DNA of 64,000 nucleotides from Phalacrocorax aristotelis (Eukaryota > Chordata > Aves > Suliformes > Phalacrocoracidae), in the NCBI RefSeq assembly GCF_949628215.1, contig NC_134282.1, positions 2,091,001 to 2,155,000 of the forward strand, written 5' to 3'. Position 1 is the stretch's first letter; every line of letters begins with the position of its first letter. This document shows positions 1 through 13,216 of this stretch, in pieces. The notes beneath the pieces are model-generated. The model had not been told where the DNA came from, did not search any database, and was given only the letters and a program-made list of their open reading frames with translations. Both the position numbers and the translations under genes were made by a program.

Positions 1-3000
1 ATTTTTGCTATGATGCTCCCTTTCCAGTTATGTTCCTAATGCTTTGTTACATGAAATCTAGTTCCAGCTGACTGACATACTGCATCAAGCAAGGCACATT
101 ATGAATTGGTCTGTCAGCCTGGTGAGCTGAAGAGGGAAAAAACATCCCAATTTCTGAAAACTGTCTTTAAAAAAAAGATTAAACTCTACACAAACAAATT
201 CCAAAGGAGTTGCCTGTATATATCATTGCTTACAATGAAGGCAAGGGTATGGTGTTGAGACAAGGTGGCGAGGATCTAGATGAGGTGGAGAGGCTGATTT
301 TGTTCCCTGTCCTACTGAAGTGCTGAGGACAAGGAAAGGCAGCAGCGGCAGCTGCTGCTCTGTACCCACACATGCGCCTGCCGCCCAGTTCTGCGTGACT
401 TAATGGGGTACCCGGACTCCAGGAGGATCACCTCATGGTGAGTCCTCCACAGTTTGCGTTAGGAAGTTCCCCACTACAGACAGCACTGCTCCTCAGTAAC
501 GGCCCGGGCGGCGATAAGAGCTGAATAGAGCTGCGGTGCTAGCGGCGGTTTGTCTGCCCCTTTCCAAACCGAAAAAGCATGTTTTGTTGGTATGGAAAAG
601 ATTAGGGGCTATTTACAAACATCACGGCTTCCAAAGTTCTGGAAAACCTTTCAACAAGTTTCTTTGGTAGCAGAAAAGTCTCTCAAAGCACCCTGCCTTC
701 AGTGCTGTTGTAATCCTGTTTTCCCGGTGACAATCTGCAGAGAGCAGAAGGGCCCCTTGCTCTGCTTGCCTGCTGCCAGAGATGCTCCTGACTGGGCGAA
801 AAGCGTGGGCGCTGGGAGCCCTGGCAGTGGCTCTGCTTGGGGGACCGTGGGTGGCCGAGGGGGATGTAGCACGTGGAGCTGGAGGCAGTCATGGTACCAA
901 AGGGTCTCTGGAAAATTAGCAGTATTTCTGGATGACTGGGCACAGTGGTGAATTTATAGGGCTCTTCTGCTGCCTCAGAAAGGAGCAGCAGAGAAGAGAA
1001 GAGGGGGTGAGGGGGGAAGGATCAGCATTGATTAAGCTGACAGTTCTGCTAATGTCACTGTGGACGCAGCCACTTTTGCCAGCAGCAGCTTAAATAATAA
1101 GATGCAGCGGAAGAAGGAGGGAGTGTGAGCGCGGGGCTACTCACAGTACTGTTGGCAGTATTTGGATGAGAAACTGGGGGTGTGATGGATGGCCACGATG
1201 CAAAGATACACGGTGATCAGTGCTCTGGAAATGCAGGCAGATTAAGTAGAACTGTGTCTGACTAGTCTGAAGGTGACTCTACCAAGAGTCAGTTGCTAGA
1301 TGTTAATCAGTTTTTGTCCCTCACAAATAATCTTTGTACTGAACTCAGCTGTGGACACAACAGTTCTTCTTGCAAATATGTTGGCAGATGCTGCTTTCTC
1401 ACTTTGGCCGAGACCTGCATGCTATGCTGCTCACCAGGCTTGAGGGGTCACAGGCAGAGAAGAGCTTGTTTGGTTCCGATCAGATCGTGGCAAGCAAATC
1501 TGCTCTTCAAGCCCTGGCAGAGCTGTGAGTGGTCCAGTTGTCCTGTCTCCATGCCCCTGGTCCTGCACCCTGTGTCCCTGCTGATTAGCCGTTGTGCAGG
1601 CTGGCGGAATGGTACTCCTGTCACACCGTGGTTTGAAGATAAACTCAATTCTCAAACTCTGTTGGAGTCTTTTTCCAAATGTTCCCTTCCTTCTGGCAGT
1701 CAAGGATGATTTAGACAGCTCTGTCTATGCACCCCTAACTTCATGACCTAGTGTAAGGCAGAGTGTGGCCGGATGGCCTGGGAAGTACCTGCAAGCTGTG
1801 CTGAGATGGGATAGTCTTTGTCACCCTCCTAGGCACCCGTGAGGGCTGGAATGAATAGGGATAATCCCCAGGTAGGGAATGTGAACCATAGTGTCCATGC
1901 CCTGTACCTGTATTAGACTCGATGATTGAAACGAAATCCTTTAGATCCACTGTTCTAATCCTAAGCCCCGCCTTTAGAGAAGGAGGAGGGGGATGTAGAA
2001 ATGGTGCCGAGACCGGCTGCTGTATCAGGTGCGTTACCATCAGCACGTGGGCCTGTGCACTACGAGCTCCCAAGCGTTTGTAACTGTAGTTACGGAGAGC
2101 ATCCACCAAGTCTTGTATTTCACACAGTGGCTCTTAAGCCTTATGTTAGACTGCTGGACTTGGATTTAGACCTCATTCCATCCATTTCAATGGATTCAGA
2201 GTAAGTGAAGTGTCTTTCTGATTTTATAAGCTTGATGTGTATTGTATATGGTTAGCTGTGATGGGCAGCTCTGAGAAGAATCATTTGTATAAATACCCAG
2301 ATATCATTATTTGGATCTCCCTATCATTACGAAGAGGTGATCTTTTGACATCTTTCAAAACACCATGTCAAGCTATTTCCAAGGAGGTTTCTGCTTGGAA
2401 ATGAGTATAAAGCTTTCATTTTAATTTTGTAGCAGTTAAATTGAATGTTAATAACATCTCCAACACTAGACTTCACATATAGGACATTATGGATATCTAT
2501 CTAGTGTTTCCAATTAACCAGGGGCACTGCCTGCTGTCTGTTTCATCCAAGGACAAAAGTAATTGGTTAGGATAGCAAATTGCCTTCCACTCTTGCAAAT
2601 TAGCATTAGAGCATCACTATAGAAATAATCCATGCTATCTGGACTATAGCAATGAAATTGCTATAAATGAAAGCTGTTTTCTGAACTAATATTTAGAGAA
2701 GATGAGAGAGAGAGATATACATGAGGGGCATTACTAAATAGATTCCAGTGTTTCTGTTTCTGAAAGAGGTTCTTTTTCTCCTGAAAGGGTAATGTACGTC
2801 TATCTTGCAAGGAGTTTCTGTAGTGGGTTTAAATGAAGAGTGAAGCTTTGAGAACAAGGTGAAAATGGAAGAACATACTGCCATGGGAAGCTCAAAAATG
2901 AGGCACTTGGGGTTTCAGAGAGTGATCATTAATCCCCTCCCGCCCCGAGGGCATTCCTGTGTGACCGTCAACATGACACACACGCGGCTGTCTGGCAGGT

Positions 3001-3240
3001 TGCCACATCTCTAGGTTGATGGACTTTGCTCTGGGGATGGCTAAACCTCCAGCTGTGCAGAGTGACAGTTTGTTTTCCTTGACAAACACGCTCAGATGTT
3101 TATCTGACCTATCCAAGTCCACAAAAGTAGCTTATAAATGGTTTCAATTTTTTTTTTCTTTTTCCAATGCCTTTTCCTTACCAGAACCTGGAAACAGAAG
3201 AGGACACCAAAACCCGAAGGCCTGTCCTGCCTAAACACTG
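1..3240. other. Non-coding single-copy stretch, no gene seen
   Basis: No exon, RNA gene or recognisable transposon was found here. Open frames on both strands are short, overlap each other and resemble no protein family I know. Minor features are a short GCAGC-type palindrome near 341-360 and a purine-rich tract ending in two G-runs near 983-1020. Base use is moderate in GC to about 2000 and more AT-rich afterwards. Confidence 0.6.
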
Positions 3241-6200
3241 CTTTACCGTTAGATTAGGATCAGTGGTTGTGCCGGGGGCCTGCTAATATTGCTGGTGTAC
3301 TCGTGGCTTAATAAAACGCGTAATAAGGTGCCCCTTATTAATACAGGGGGGGAAACCCGGGCATATATCTGTCTGGCTTGGTGATAAGACTGCAAAGGTC
3401 ACATAAGCCCCCAGCACAGCACGAAGCAGTCCCTGTCTGGGGCAGTCCAGCTCATGCAGTTGCACGGCGCAAGCATATACTTCGAACAGGTAAAAGGAGA
3501 CAAAGAGTGAGTCCGAAATATAGTCCAGGAGGCAAAGTGAACTCTTGCAAGTGGACAGGAGCTGAGTGGCAGGGCGGAGGGGCGTCAGCCAGGGGCTGGC
3601 GCCGGCAGCAGGGGCTTGCGGGAGGGCAGTGCGTTTCTGTGCGCATGGCTGAGCCATCGGTGCCTGAAACGGTTTGGTTCCGATCACCTTGGGCAATCTC
3701 TAAATCAAGAGATTTAGAGCACTGAAAAACAGTTTAGTAAAAACTGACAAGATATTAGCATTGATTATGAAAATGCTGGATAGGTATGACAAAAGAGCAG
3801 GTATGTGATGGATGACGGGGCTGTATGAACCGCTTGTTTGGCTTTGTTTGGTGTTGAGTAAAAGATGAGCGAGAGAAAAGGATCTCCTCACAGTACCACG
3901 TATCTTAACAGTGTAAGACACGCATACATTTCGAGGCCTCCCTTCCCATCCTGTGCAGCAGCACGCTGATACAGGGATGGTTACTGAGACAATATCTGGT
4001 GCCTGCAGACAAAATGTTTATTTGCTTTTACAAAAAAAGTGAGCTAGAAGTACGGATCATGAGCGCCAACTGGGAAAGGGGACAGATATTTCCAAAGCTA
4101 CTGCCAATCCCCTTACATGGACAGGATTTGACCACTGCGCTTAATTGAGAGGGACCCATGACTCAACACGTGAATCTGAACTGAATTGCATTTGTTATGA
4201 CTCCTAAGCTCCAAAAATAACAGCCTTTCAACAAATTTATTTTAAAAGGAGACCAGGGGGGTGATTTAAAAAAACCCAAACAAAAACCCAACAACAAACA
4301 AATCCCTCTGAAATAATGGGAGCAGCTATTCATATTTCTTATCAGCGAAAATTAAAATCAAGGTATCTTCTGACTCAGAGAAATCCTACGTTTCTTGTGT
4401 GTACAGTTGAGACTATAAATTTGGAGAAATGCTCCTCCAGGAAGATGGAAATTCCCTTGCCAGATGAGGACTTGACTCTTCTTGCTCAAATACACGTGTT
4501 TTCAAGATTATTTGGTGATGGTCAGCTCTAAGTCCAGGTCTTTCAACCTCTTAACAAAACTCCTGAACATATTAAATGCATGAGCAACAGACAGGATTCA
4601 GGGAAACTGAAACCTGCCGTATGCCTGCCGAAAAGAATAGCACATCTGCAGAGAGGGCTACCGAACCGGGATGCCTAATGCAGTCGGGGCAGGAACACGG
4701 TGATTTTGGAGTACCTGGAGTAGAGGGAGCATGACCTGCACTTGCAGAACTAGACCTGCAGCCACGGCAAATCTGCCCCCAAAACGTTTGGCTCTGCAGT
4801 TAGTGCACTGGAAAATATTAGACATTTTGGTTCCTCAGTTGTTTAGCTGACCAACATATGTGAGTTTGAGGCTAGGTATTGCAGCAGCATGAAGCTCAGT
4901 CTGGTAAGCTGGGAAGATGTCGGTGCCTTCCTGAGCTACCTGGTAAAGCTCTGGCTGTGGGGCGGCTGTGCCCCAGGGTAGGCTGAAAGGATATGGTTAA
5001 TCTTGTGTAGCAGGGTAGACCTCAACGTTTTGTGGTGTTTTTGTGGAATTCATGTGGTCCTTACTCGAGCAGGGCACTGACAGGCTAGTTTTGTAAGACG
5101 TAATTTACTCAGAGGTTCAGACTTTGTTTTGATTTTCCATCTGATTCAGATTTTTAAAGCAAATACCTAAAATGCAAATCAAACCTTCTGTATTTCAGGT
5201 GGAACAAAATTCAGACATACAAAAAAAAATATATATACCCCAAGAACTAAACCATGAGTCTGGGTTCATCTGAAATTTTGTCTCCTGAGCCTGCAGAGCT
5301 GGTAGCCAAGCTGAAATCAGTGGGTAGCAGTGCTCCACCTTGAAGCAAGGCTTTGGAGGAGGAGAGGGCGCACAGGCTGCTGTCCACATGTCCCTGGGAC
5401 AGAGGGGGGCAAGGAGCTCCCTAGGTGTGTGTCAGGGGTACAGGGAAAGCAACCAGGCTTGGGCAGGCTAAATCCCTGCTTTACAGCTTAATCTTTCCGC
5501 TGAATGGCAGCTTTTGAAAGGAGCCGTTCCCCTCACGCTGAAGTCAGGGGGACCCGCTGCTGTGACTGATTTCACCCAGCGCAGGTGAGAGCAGAGTCGG
5601 TGGTGTTACCTCTCCAGCACGGCCAGGCCTTTGCTTCTTTACCCAGTGCTACCAGTAACACACAGACAAGTGCTGCATCATTTCCAAGTGGCCCCCACAA
5701 CTGAAACCCGTGAGCTCAGTAGACTGCAAACAGGCAGGGCCACCATATGGTCAGAAATTCAGGGTCAGCTGCATTAACCTGGCTCCCGCTTGAACACGCC
5801 AATACCAGCCTTCCGTAAGAATTCAAAGTTCTCAGGGCTCAGCTGGAAGATAAGGTCAGAAACTGATGTTTTTTTATTCTAGTTTTTAGAACTTCTGCCC
5901 CCAAACATACAGATGAAGTCCATTCCCTCACTTAAAATTTCATATTGTGATTGCAATACCAATAGAGTGGAGGAATACAGGTCACTCAAACAGAACCACA
6001 GACTAATGTAGGCAGCCAGATATTTTCTAAACTCTGCAAAATGGTTAGTGTTTACACGCACAACCTTTCTCTTGCTGGGAAAAATTTCAGCTTTTCAGGT
6101 GTCTGAAAACACAAACAACAACCAGCTGCGCACGTAGCCTGTTAGCTCTCCTCCAGAGCTGGGTGACTGCTTGTAAATTGAAAGCAAACACTCCAAAGTG

Positions 6201-6293
6201 GCCTCAGCTAAGCCATCCTGCATCACTTCTGTTATTTGTCAACTGATACAGGGCCAGCTCTCTAGTTAGTGAAACAGAAGCATTAAATTAGAG
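3241..6293. other. Non-coding stretch with short palindromes, no gene seen
   Basis: No gene is recognisable. Two short perfect inverted repeats occur: TAATAAGG/CCTTATTA with a 4-base loop at 3321-3340, and CTCTAAATC/GATTTAGAG with a 4-base loop at 3698-3719. Stems of this size are expected by chance in a window this long. An A/C-rich low-complexity piece lies at about 4268-4302. The sequence near 5521-5600 contains words such as 'ctgaagtcag' that resemble degenerate ancient amniote repeats, but this is weak. Confidence 0.5.
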
Positions 6294-6495
6294 AAATCAT
6301 GGAAAATGGAGACTGAGAGGCCCCTTAAAGGTCACCTGGTCCACCTGCTGCCCTGCGGCAGGTTCAGCTTTACCTGCCCCACTTCTCTCTGGTTTGTCTA
6401 ACTGTTTTCCAAAATCATCAGTGATGGAGATTCCAGAATTACCCACCATTAGGTAAAAAGCACAAGATGTGCTTCCTGAAAAATACAACTGTTCA
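6294..6495 (-). mobile_element. Old CR1 LINE 3'-end fragment, reverse orientation
   Basis: On the + strand the segment runs 'aatcatgg', then 'ccttaaaggtcacctggtcc', a 'ctgccctgcggcagg' block and 'gtgatggagattccagaa'. This order matches the reverse complement of the CR1 3' end as I recall it: an AATCATAGAAT-type tail, 'ccttaaaggtcatctggtcc', 'ctgccatggcagg' and 'gggatggagactccacaa'. CR1 copies are usually 5'-truncated, and this one is too short to hold reverse transcriptase coding sequence. Its divergence is clearly higher than the copy at 30725-31019, so it is an older insertion. The left end near 6294 is clear; the right end is a guess. Confidence 0.68.
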
Positions 6496-9400
6496 GCTAG
6501 TAGCTTCTCTCTCTCAGGTTAATCTGATATACAACACGTCCACTGTGTGGTTTACTAATGCTTCAAGGAAACACGCCGACCCTTCGGGGACATGCGCATC
6601 TCAGCACTGGGAAATGGGAGCTACATGCTAATCTTTGCCTGTAAGGTTGTTATCAGCAATTTGCCTAGATGAATTTTGGCTAGATGGGATTTTTGGTCTA
6701 ATGCACTTAGGCGGTTGCCCTTAAGACCTTAATTGTCACAAATGCAATTGGCCTACAGTTCTCCAAGAGAGGCTGCGCTGTGGCAGGGATGGGAGCGTTT
6801 CCCTCCAACCTTGCAGGCCAGCCAGCACACATCCTAGCGCAGGATGCTGCTGCCCTACTGGCCGCTTGCTTTAATTAACATACCAGAGCTGTTCAGCCTG
6901 TACTGAGACGAAGCATAGCCGTAACCCTTTGCCCATCCCTTCTGCACTCTTTAACTGTCCTCAGCCTCTCTCAACATCCATAATTCTAGAGTTTACAGGA
7001 AAGTTACTCTGTTGCTTCCATGTTTCTTTCACCATTTCACTATTTCCCAGGCACATACTGAGTAGCTCTTGTGTAGTGCCCTATTAGTGATTTCATTGAG
7101 ACTACTCAGCTCTTTCTTTGCCTACCCAAGCCGTAAGGTAAAATGGACTGAACTGTGTGTCTGGCGCATCCTCCTCCTTTCTTTCCGCTTTTCATCCTTG
7201 AGCACATTTTTTATGGTGGGGGTCAAAGCGCCTCCCAAAAGGGCCCACCCCCAGGCTCAGCACCACAGTCGTTAGGAGAAGGTTGCCATGTGTTCCTCGG
7301 CAAGCCTCTTCCACACTTTGGGTCCAGTTACTTCTCCCCAGTGCCTACTGGGAGTGGCACCAAATCGCTTCCTGCAACCCAGCACCCTACCAGTGCTGTC
7401 AGGCTGGCACCCCCAGAGTGCTCAAACCAGTCAGTGCTAGAGAAACAGAAACATGTAAGCATAAAGTCAGCACGTTATGGATTTCTTTTGGTTTTTTAAT
7501 ATCCAATGTCCACATCTTCATGCCAGTCAAATTAGCTGAACTCCTAAACACTCTTGTAGGGACTGCAAGTGTGTGGAAAGGAAGAATGTTTGTAAATGGA
7601 GGAGATAAAACAGCAGGAAGAGGTTTCCACAGAAGAGGCAATTCAGAGCTAATCCCAGGCGCTGCTGCATGGCAGTGTCTGTGAATGCCCTCTCATTCAC
7701 TGATGAAGAGCAATCAACTCCTGAACGTTACCATTTATGCCATTTCTGAATTGTACTGTTTATAACACGTTGTAAACATTTTTTCCAAATCTGTGTACTT
7801 CACAGGAAGACAGGGGACAAACTGGTGATGGAAAGGAGCAACTGTAAACCAGCTAATAGGCCTGACTGTCATTTTTATTCAGCCTGTATATGTAAAGCTG
7901 TTTTAAAGTAGCTTTAAGCAGAATGAGAATCAACCTTCTTGAACTTACGCTATTTTAGACAGTCTGAAGAGCAAGCACAAAGCTTGTATTCCCTTTTTTG
8001 GTTCATGGAATATAAATCAGAGAATATTAAAATCTAATAAAAAGTAATTCCGAATCTGCACTGCTTAACACTGGGAAAATGGATGATTCCAGTGATAGAG
8101 AGCAACGGTATAAAGCTTGTTTACCCATGTCAGGTACTGCAGGTTTTACCATCAATTCCTGACTTGCCAGCAGCTCTCTGTGTCAGTTGGACTTTCTTCA
8201 CAGCCTCATATTCCAGCGTTTTCCTAGCCTGAAGCTTTCTAATTTCACGATATAGCCCGATGTTGGCAAATCAACCTCTTCTCTGGCAGATCAAAACCCC
8301 CTTTGCCCGGCAGAGTAGACACACATATTTTGCTTGCTTCCTAACCCAGGACTTGTAGAGTTTCACTTTTTGGCTCATTTAAGAAACATTGAGGTTAGAG
8401 ATTCGAGGCTGGGAGGGGTTGCACTGAAGTCTGGGTGTTTGTTTTTTGCTGGGGTTTTTATCTGGCTTTTTTTTGAACCTTATCCAAAGTACTTAAATGT
8501 GGTAGAATCAGAAACAACGCTGAACTGCTGGCCTACCACTTGTTATCTTTTTCTCCCTTGACTTATCCTCCTGTTTGGTAATTGCTCTTGTTTGAGTAGA
8601 TTTGGTTGAGTGCAGCTTTTAAATCCCTCTCAGAACGAGGCCCCAAAGAGGGAGTTGAAGAAGAAATTAAGAGGAGAAATTCGTGGGGGCAGAGAAACTG
8701 AGCTAAAACCCTGCTCTCACGCTCAGAACTTTCACAGGTGCTTTTTAACGTCTGCACATGTATCCAAAAGAATAAAATATCTGTCAGAGGGTTACCTTTG
8801 CCAGTATTTCTCAACAAATCCCCACAAGCTCTGGATATGCAAGAAACACTGGACGTTTTCCCCACTGTTTTAAACACCACAATATAATCAGAAATAAATA
8901 GATTACTGTTGGTTTCAGCAGAGCGTCATGCTGTACAGAAATAAGGTGGCAGAAAAACCTTTTAAGTGAAAGCAGAAATTTCATTCAGAAACAACTGAAA
9001 CACTTTCTTTGTTAAGCGTAATTAGCAGTTCAAAGAGACTTGCCTTTCAAAATCTCTGCTTTGATTCCTGTCGGATGCAGAAGCAGTGATAGATGACATG
9101 ACATTCATCAACTAACTCTCGACATAAAAAGACTTTTCTGTAACTGAGGGGATGGGAAGCCAAATTTTTAAGTGAGCTTGAAAAATAATTGAAGTGGCCG
9201 TCAAGTATCCAGCAGTTAGCAGACAGCCGGGTGGAAGATTTTCAAATTCCGTTTTTGCCCATTCCCAATGTTTTTCTTTTGAAAGCATTTTACTTTCTGA
9301 CATTTCAGATGTTGCTTATAGGAATATTTTTTTCCCTGTTTTTAAGATATCTCCTGTTCAGATTTTGCCTGCTGACTTCACTATGCCATCCTGACAGCTT

Positions 9401-12400
9401 GCTTTGGGACCAGTCAGCTCTTCTGCAGTGTATTCCAGTTGAGAGGTTCCAAAGTAGTTTTATTTTATTTTATTTTTGATCTTCTATGACTACTGAATAT
9501 TTTGCTGGCCTGTTTGGTTTTTTTTTTTCTAGTTGGCTGCTCTAGTGTTTCTTTATTCTCCACTGACTCCCAGCACAATTTTATTTTACAGGTGGATATT
9601 GTTTTGTGTACTTTTCCTTGCATATTATTTTTCTTAGCCTCTGGATTCTACATTAGCATGATTCTGCCTTTTTATTTTAGAAATCCAGCTAGAATGACTC
9701 AGGGCAAAATGTGAGGAGCGGAGGGACTTGTGAGTATGGACTGCTCACAGCAGAAATCCGAGGTCTCTGCTCTAGCTGAGAGGCCAGGAGAGAAGGGGTC
9801 ACTGGTCCTACTTCACCTCGAGTACCTCGATGTGGCTTTGATGACTGCAGCAGGTTATTTCCATGTGTCCAAAACCTGCCCCTTCAGGTTTTACACAGGC
9901 TGTGGGCAGCATTTCAAGCTGTGCAAAAACAGAAACTGAAAAGCCAGCAGAAATACTCACTGGTGTGAGTTTAAAATCAGGCTGTGAAAATAACTGTACA
10001 GGTTAATAACGATCCTACACCCCTGTTTCTTTGTCTGTAGCAGTGGTTCAAGGTTATAAACATAACCCAGGCCTGTCTTCTGGGTTTTTCCTGACACAGG
10101 GCTTTCTCCCTCTTCCCTTGTTACAAGTCGGATAGCTTGGAATTGTGACCGCCTCTGTTTCTGTCTCAGTGCAGTGTATGAAAAGCAAACATCTGCAGCA
10201 AGAAGCATATTGGAGGCCTCGGTGGAAGAGGAAGGATGTACTTTGGAAAAGCAGATGTTCAAAGGAGCCATGGCTGCTGCTCTGTGCAGAGTGACTCAGC
10301 TTCTGGGCATGGATTTGCCAACATAAATTGCAGTTTAACTCAGTGTTTCCATGAAACCAACGAACTGACAGTCATACTCTGAGGTCTGGTACTGTCATGT
10401 AAAAACTTCCATCCACTTGAGTGAACTTTTTGCTATCAAACTGGGTGAATAGAGACAGCATATCTGATTTATTATCTGTGCTATGCTGCTAGGGAAGTTA
10501 GAGCAAGACACTTGCAAGCACCCAGCCAGGGAAGGTCCCTGCCCCAAAGAGCTTTGGGTCCACATGGGAGATGAAGTCAGGCAGGAGGAGAACGGGAGAA
10601 GCCAGAGGTAATGTGATCAAGAGAATGATGATCCATATTTCCCCAGATCAAGGTTGTCCCTCCCTAACACCCTTGCAGGCTAATGTCCTCTCATAAATTA
10701 TGTACCCTTCACACACCAAAACGCAACTCTGCTTTCTGGTACTTCACAACACGAGGGGGCATAGTGCCTGATCCAGGGGAACAGAAGAAGAAACAAATCT
10801 AACAAGTTTGTAGGTTCTACACAATATTTTGGGAAAATGTTCATTCTATTTCATATATGAACTAACTTTGTGGTCTTTGACCTGCAGTTGTTTGCTTTCA
10901 GGATTTTCCTAGAAAACTTTTAAATAGACAGAAGATCGAACGATCAGCAAACAGTAAATAACAATGGTTATGTTTTTGGCAGTAGAGTCTGGAAACTTGG
11001 CCCTAAAAATCATGATAATGCAGTTGGAGACCAAAAATATACCATAGGTGTGCATGTAAAAGAGAAGTAACTTAAGGTTTGATATTAGAAGTATTCATTG
11101 AACAGTACAGAAAAAACTCAGGAAATGTCAAGATTCTTAAAAGATAGTTTAGAAAACAGAAATAAGGGGTGCCAAGAATATGTAGTCATTTATTGCCTGG
11201 TCTCGGTGGACACATGGAGTCTTGTTTCGACACGCACCCCTTTCTTCTCTAAACTGAAATATTCACTGCCTTTGTACATCACAATAAACAAGGCTATTTT
11301 CATCCGCCTAACTGCCAGACATGACGCCCTATAAATAAGAGATCTGCATGTCATCAAATCCTGTACTGAGTGGTTTTCCTTTAAAGACACCATTTTCAAT
11401 TGATCTCAAAGTCCAGCTTAGCTCTGAGTATCTCTTTTACGCTGGTACCACTAAATTGTATCAACGTTATAGGATTATGAAGTGGGATCACTTACCCTGT
11501 CAACTCTGGCTTCACATTGATACTTCCAGCAGAGCAGGTGCTATATTTTATTAGTTACAGAGATTCATTGTGCATCCAGAAACTGCCCTCTGCACCCTGC
11601 TTTTGTAATAGGTTTCAATACAGCTGAGCAAATACAACCTCTGTAATATATATGAAATAAAGGAAGATAATAGGAGCAGGATAAACTCTCTGATTAGCTA
11701 TAGTGTGCACAGTGAATCAGAAATACAGAGACGCTTTGCAAGGTAGGGAAAAGGGAGGAGGGAAAATGCGTTTAAGGTCTGCTGTGAAGGCCTAGGAAAT
11801 GCTGCTTAAAGGATTTCTGTCCTAACCAACTCTGTAATCCATACCAAAGGCCTGAACGCAATTAAAACTTCAGTATATTTCCGTGCCGGACTTTAGTTAA
11901 ATTCTTAACATCGCAGTCAAATAGGGGAAAAAAACAAAACCAATCCAACGTACTAGTTGTTAGTAACCTCCGAATAACGAACTGACAGCAACTCCCCAGC
12001 CCAAACAGCTTAATCCATTTGTTTCTACTTACCTCCATTTGTCTCTTGGATATTTAAAGCAAATGCTCATTTTGTCCTGCAGATTCGGTGCTGCTGCTCA
12101 GTATTATCTTGCCTGATCATAAAAAGGCTCCTGACCAAAAGGAAGAGGAAAGCAATACGTAAAACAAACACAGAAGCCCAAGAGGAAAGCTACACCCTAA
12201 AGACCAGCACTAATAGCAACTGCGAGGCAGGGGAAGAGAGAACACTCCCAGTTACTAACTTTTTCCATTGATACATCTGTTACAAAACAATTTTGCTGCA
12301 AAATTCTCTTCCTCCTTGCAAGCAATGCTTTGCTGTATATGTAGACCTCAGATAAATGACATGATGAGTGGTTTGGGGTTTTTTTTAGGACCAAGTAAGC

Positions 12401-13090
12401 AAATTAGTGAAACATAAACTAGAGGCTCAGCTGACTGCTTTAAAAGCATAGTGCTAGGCAGAAATTATCACAAGGTGCATTTGTCCATACTTCAGATTTT
12501 TTTTAATTCTGAAGTCTTCAGTGGAGGCAGAGTCATATTTGAAATAACCACCTATGGGGCTTTCTGGCCAGAAAGCCTTAGTGCAGCAGAGGTGAATGAT
12601 TAATAACTTAATTTTTTAAGAGCTTGATGGGCAGACAGGGAAAATACGCCAAACTGTCCTTGCCTCAGAGGGATTTCCAGTGCCAAAAAAGAACTGCATT
12701 GAGAAGGAGAGCTCATGATTTCACCTCTAAAGACTTTAAGGCTAGAAGGATGTGCAGAGGGGCAAAGGGGGATTTACTGCAGCAGCAGAAGCTGCTGGGC
12801 CCAGCTGTGTTTTCACACCCTCGCCACGGTGGATTTAAGCTTCTCCAAGCTCCAGGGCTGTTCCTTGGTGTAGGTCACAGGGTAGCTATGCGTGTGAGCT
12901 CACAAAGGCTCGGTGGAAACTTTTGTCACAGCCAGTTAATATGTGGCTTGGAACAAATAACAAACAATTTGGTTTGAATTAAAAAGTTTTGACAGCTACA
13001 CTTTGCCAAATGTTAGTCAGAGAGGAAAACCGATGGATGTGTCATGTTTGAAAATTCCTAGGGTGTAGTAAACTCATTTGTTTTCAGAAA
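6496..13090. other. Non-coding stretch, no gene seen
   Basis: No coding exon or RNA gene could be supported in this 6.6 kb. It is AT-rich with scattered T-rich low complexity, notably TTTTA-type repetition at about 9455-9476 and a T-run near 9520. A short ACTTCAGA/TCTGAAGT inverted repeat at 12489-12515 is within chance expectation. Open frames here have no recognisable domain content. Confidence 0.55.
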
Positions 13091-13216
13091 GTTAGGATCA
13101 GATTCTCCCCTTGCCTCAGAATAAATCTGGCACTACTTCAGGGAGGCTGACAGAAATTAAGGTTGTTCCATTCACCAGGGTAAACGAAATCTGCCTTGAG
13201 CTCAGGGCCAGAAAAC
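13091..13216. repeat. Probable ancient amniote interspersed repeat remnant
   Basis: The stretch opens 'ggatcagattctcccc' and closes 'gagctcagggccaga'. Between them lie degenerate matches to words such as 'aaatctggcactacttcag' and 'ccattcaccagggtaaac'. This arrangement is typical of an old repeat that I recall as common in turtle and crocodilian DNA ('gatcagattct', 'ttacaccag', 'ggatctggccc'). I cannot give a family name with confidence. The assignment rests on pattern memory, not alignment. Confidence 0.38.

Noticed and set aside
2462..2508. AACACTAGA/TCTAGTGTT inverted repeat with a ~29-base loop
   Set aside because: It is only 9 bp with a long loop and not distinguishable from chance.
3321..3719. 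Two small perfect hairpins (8 bp and 9 bp stems)
   Set aside because: They are within chance expectation for this window length, and no terminator or RNA function applies in a vertebrate context.
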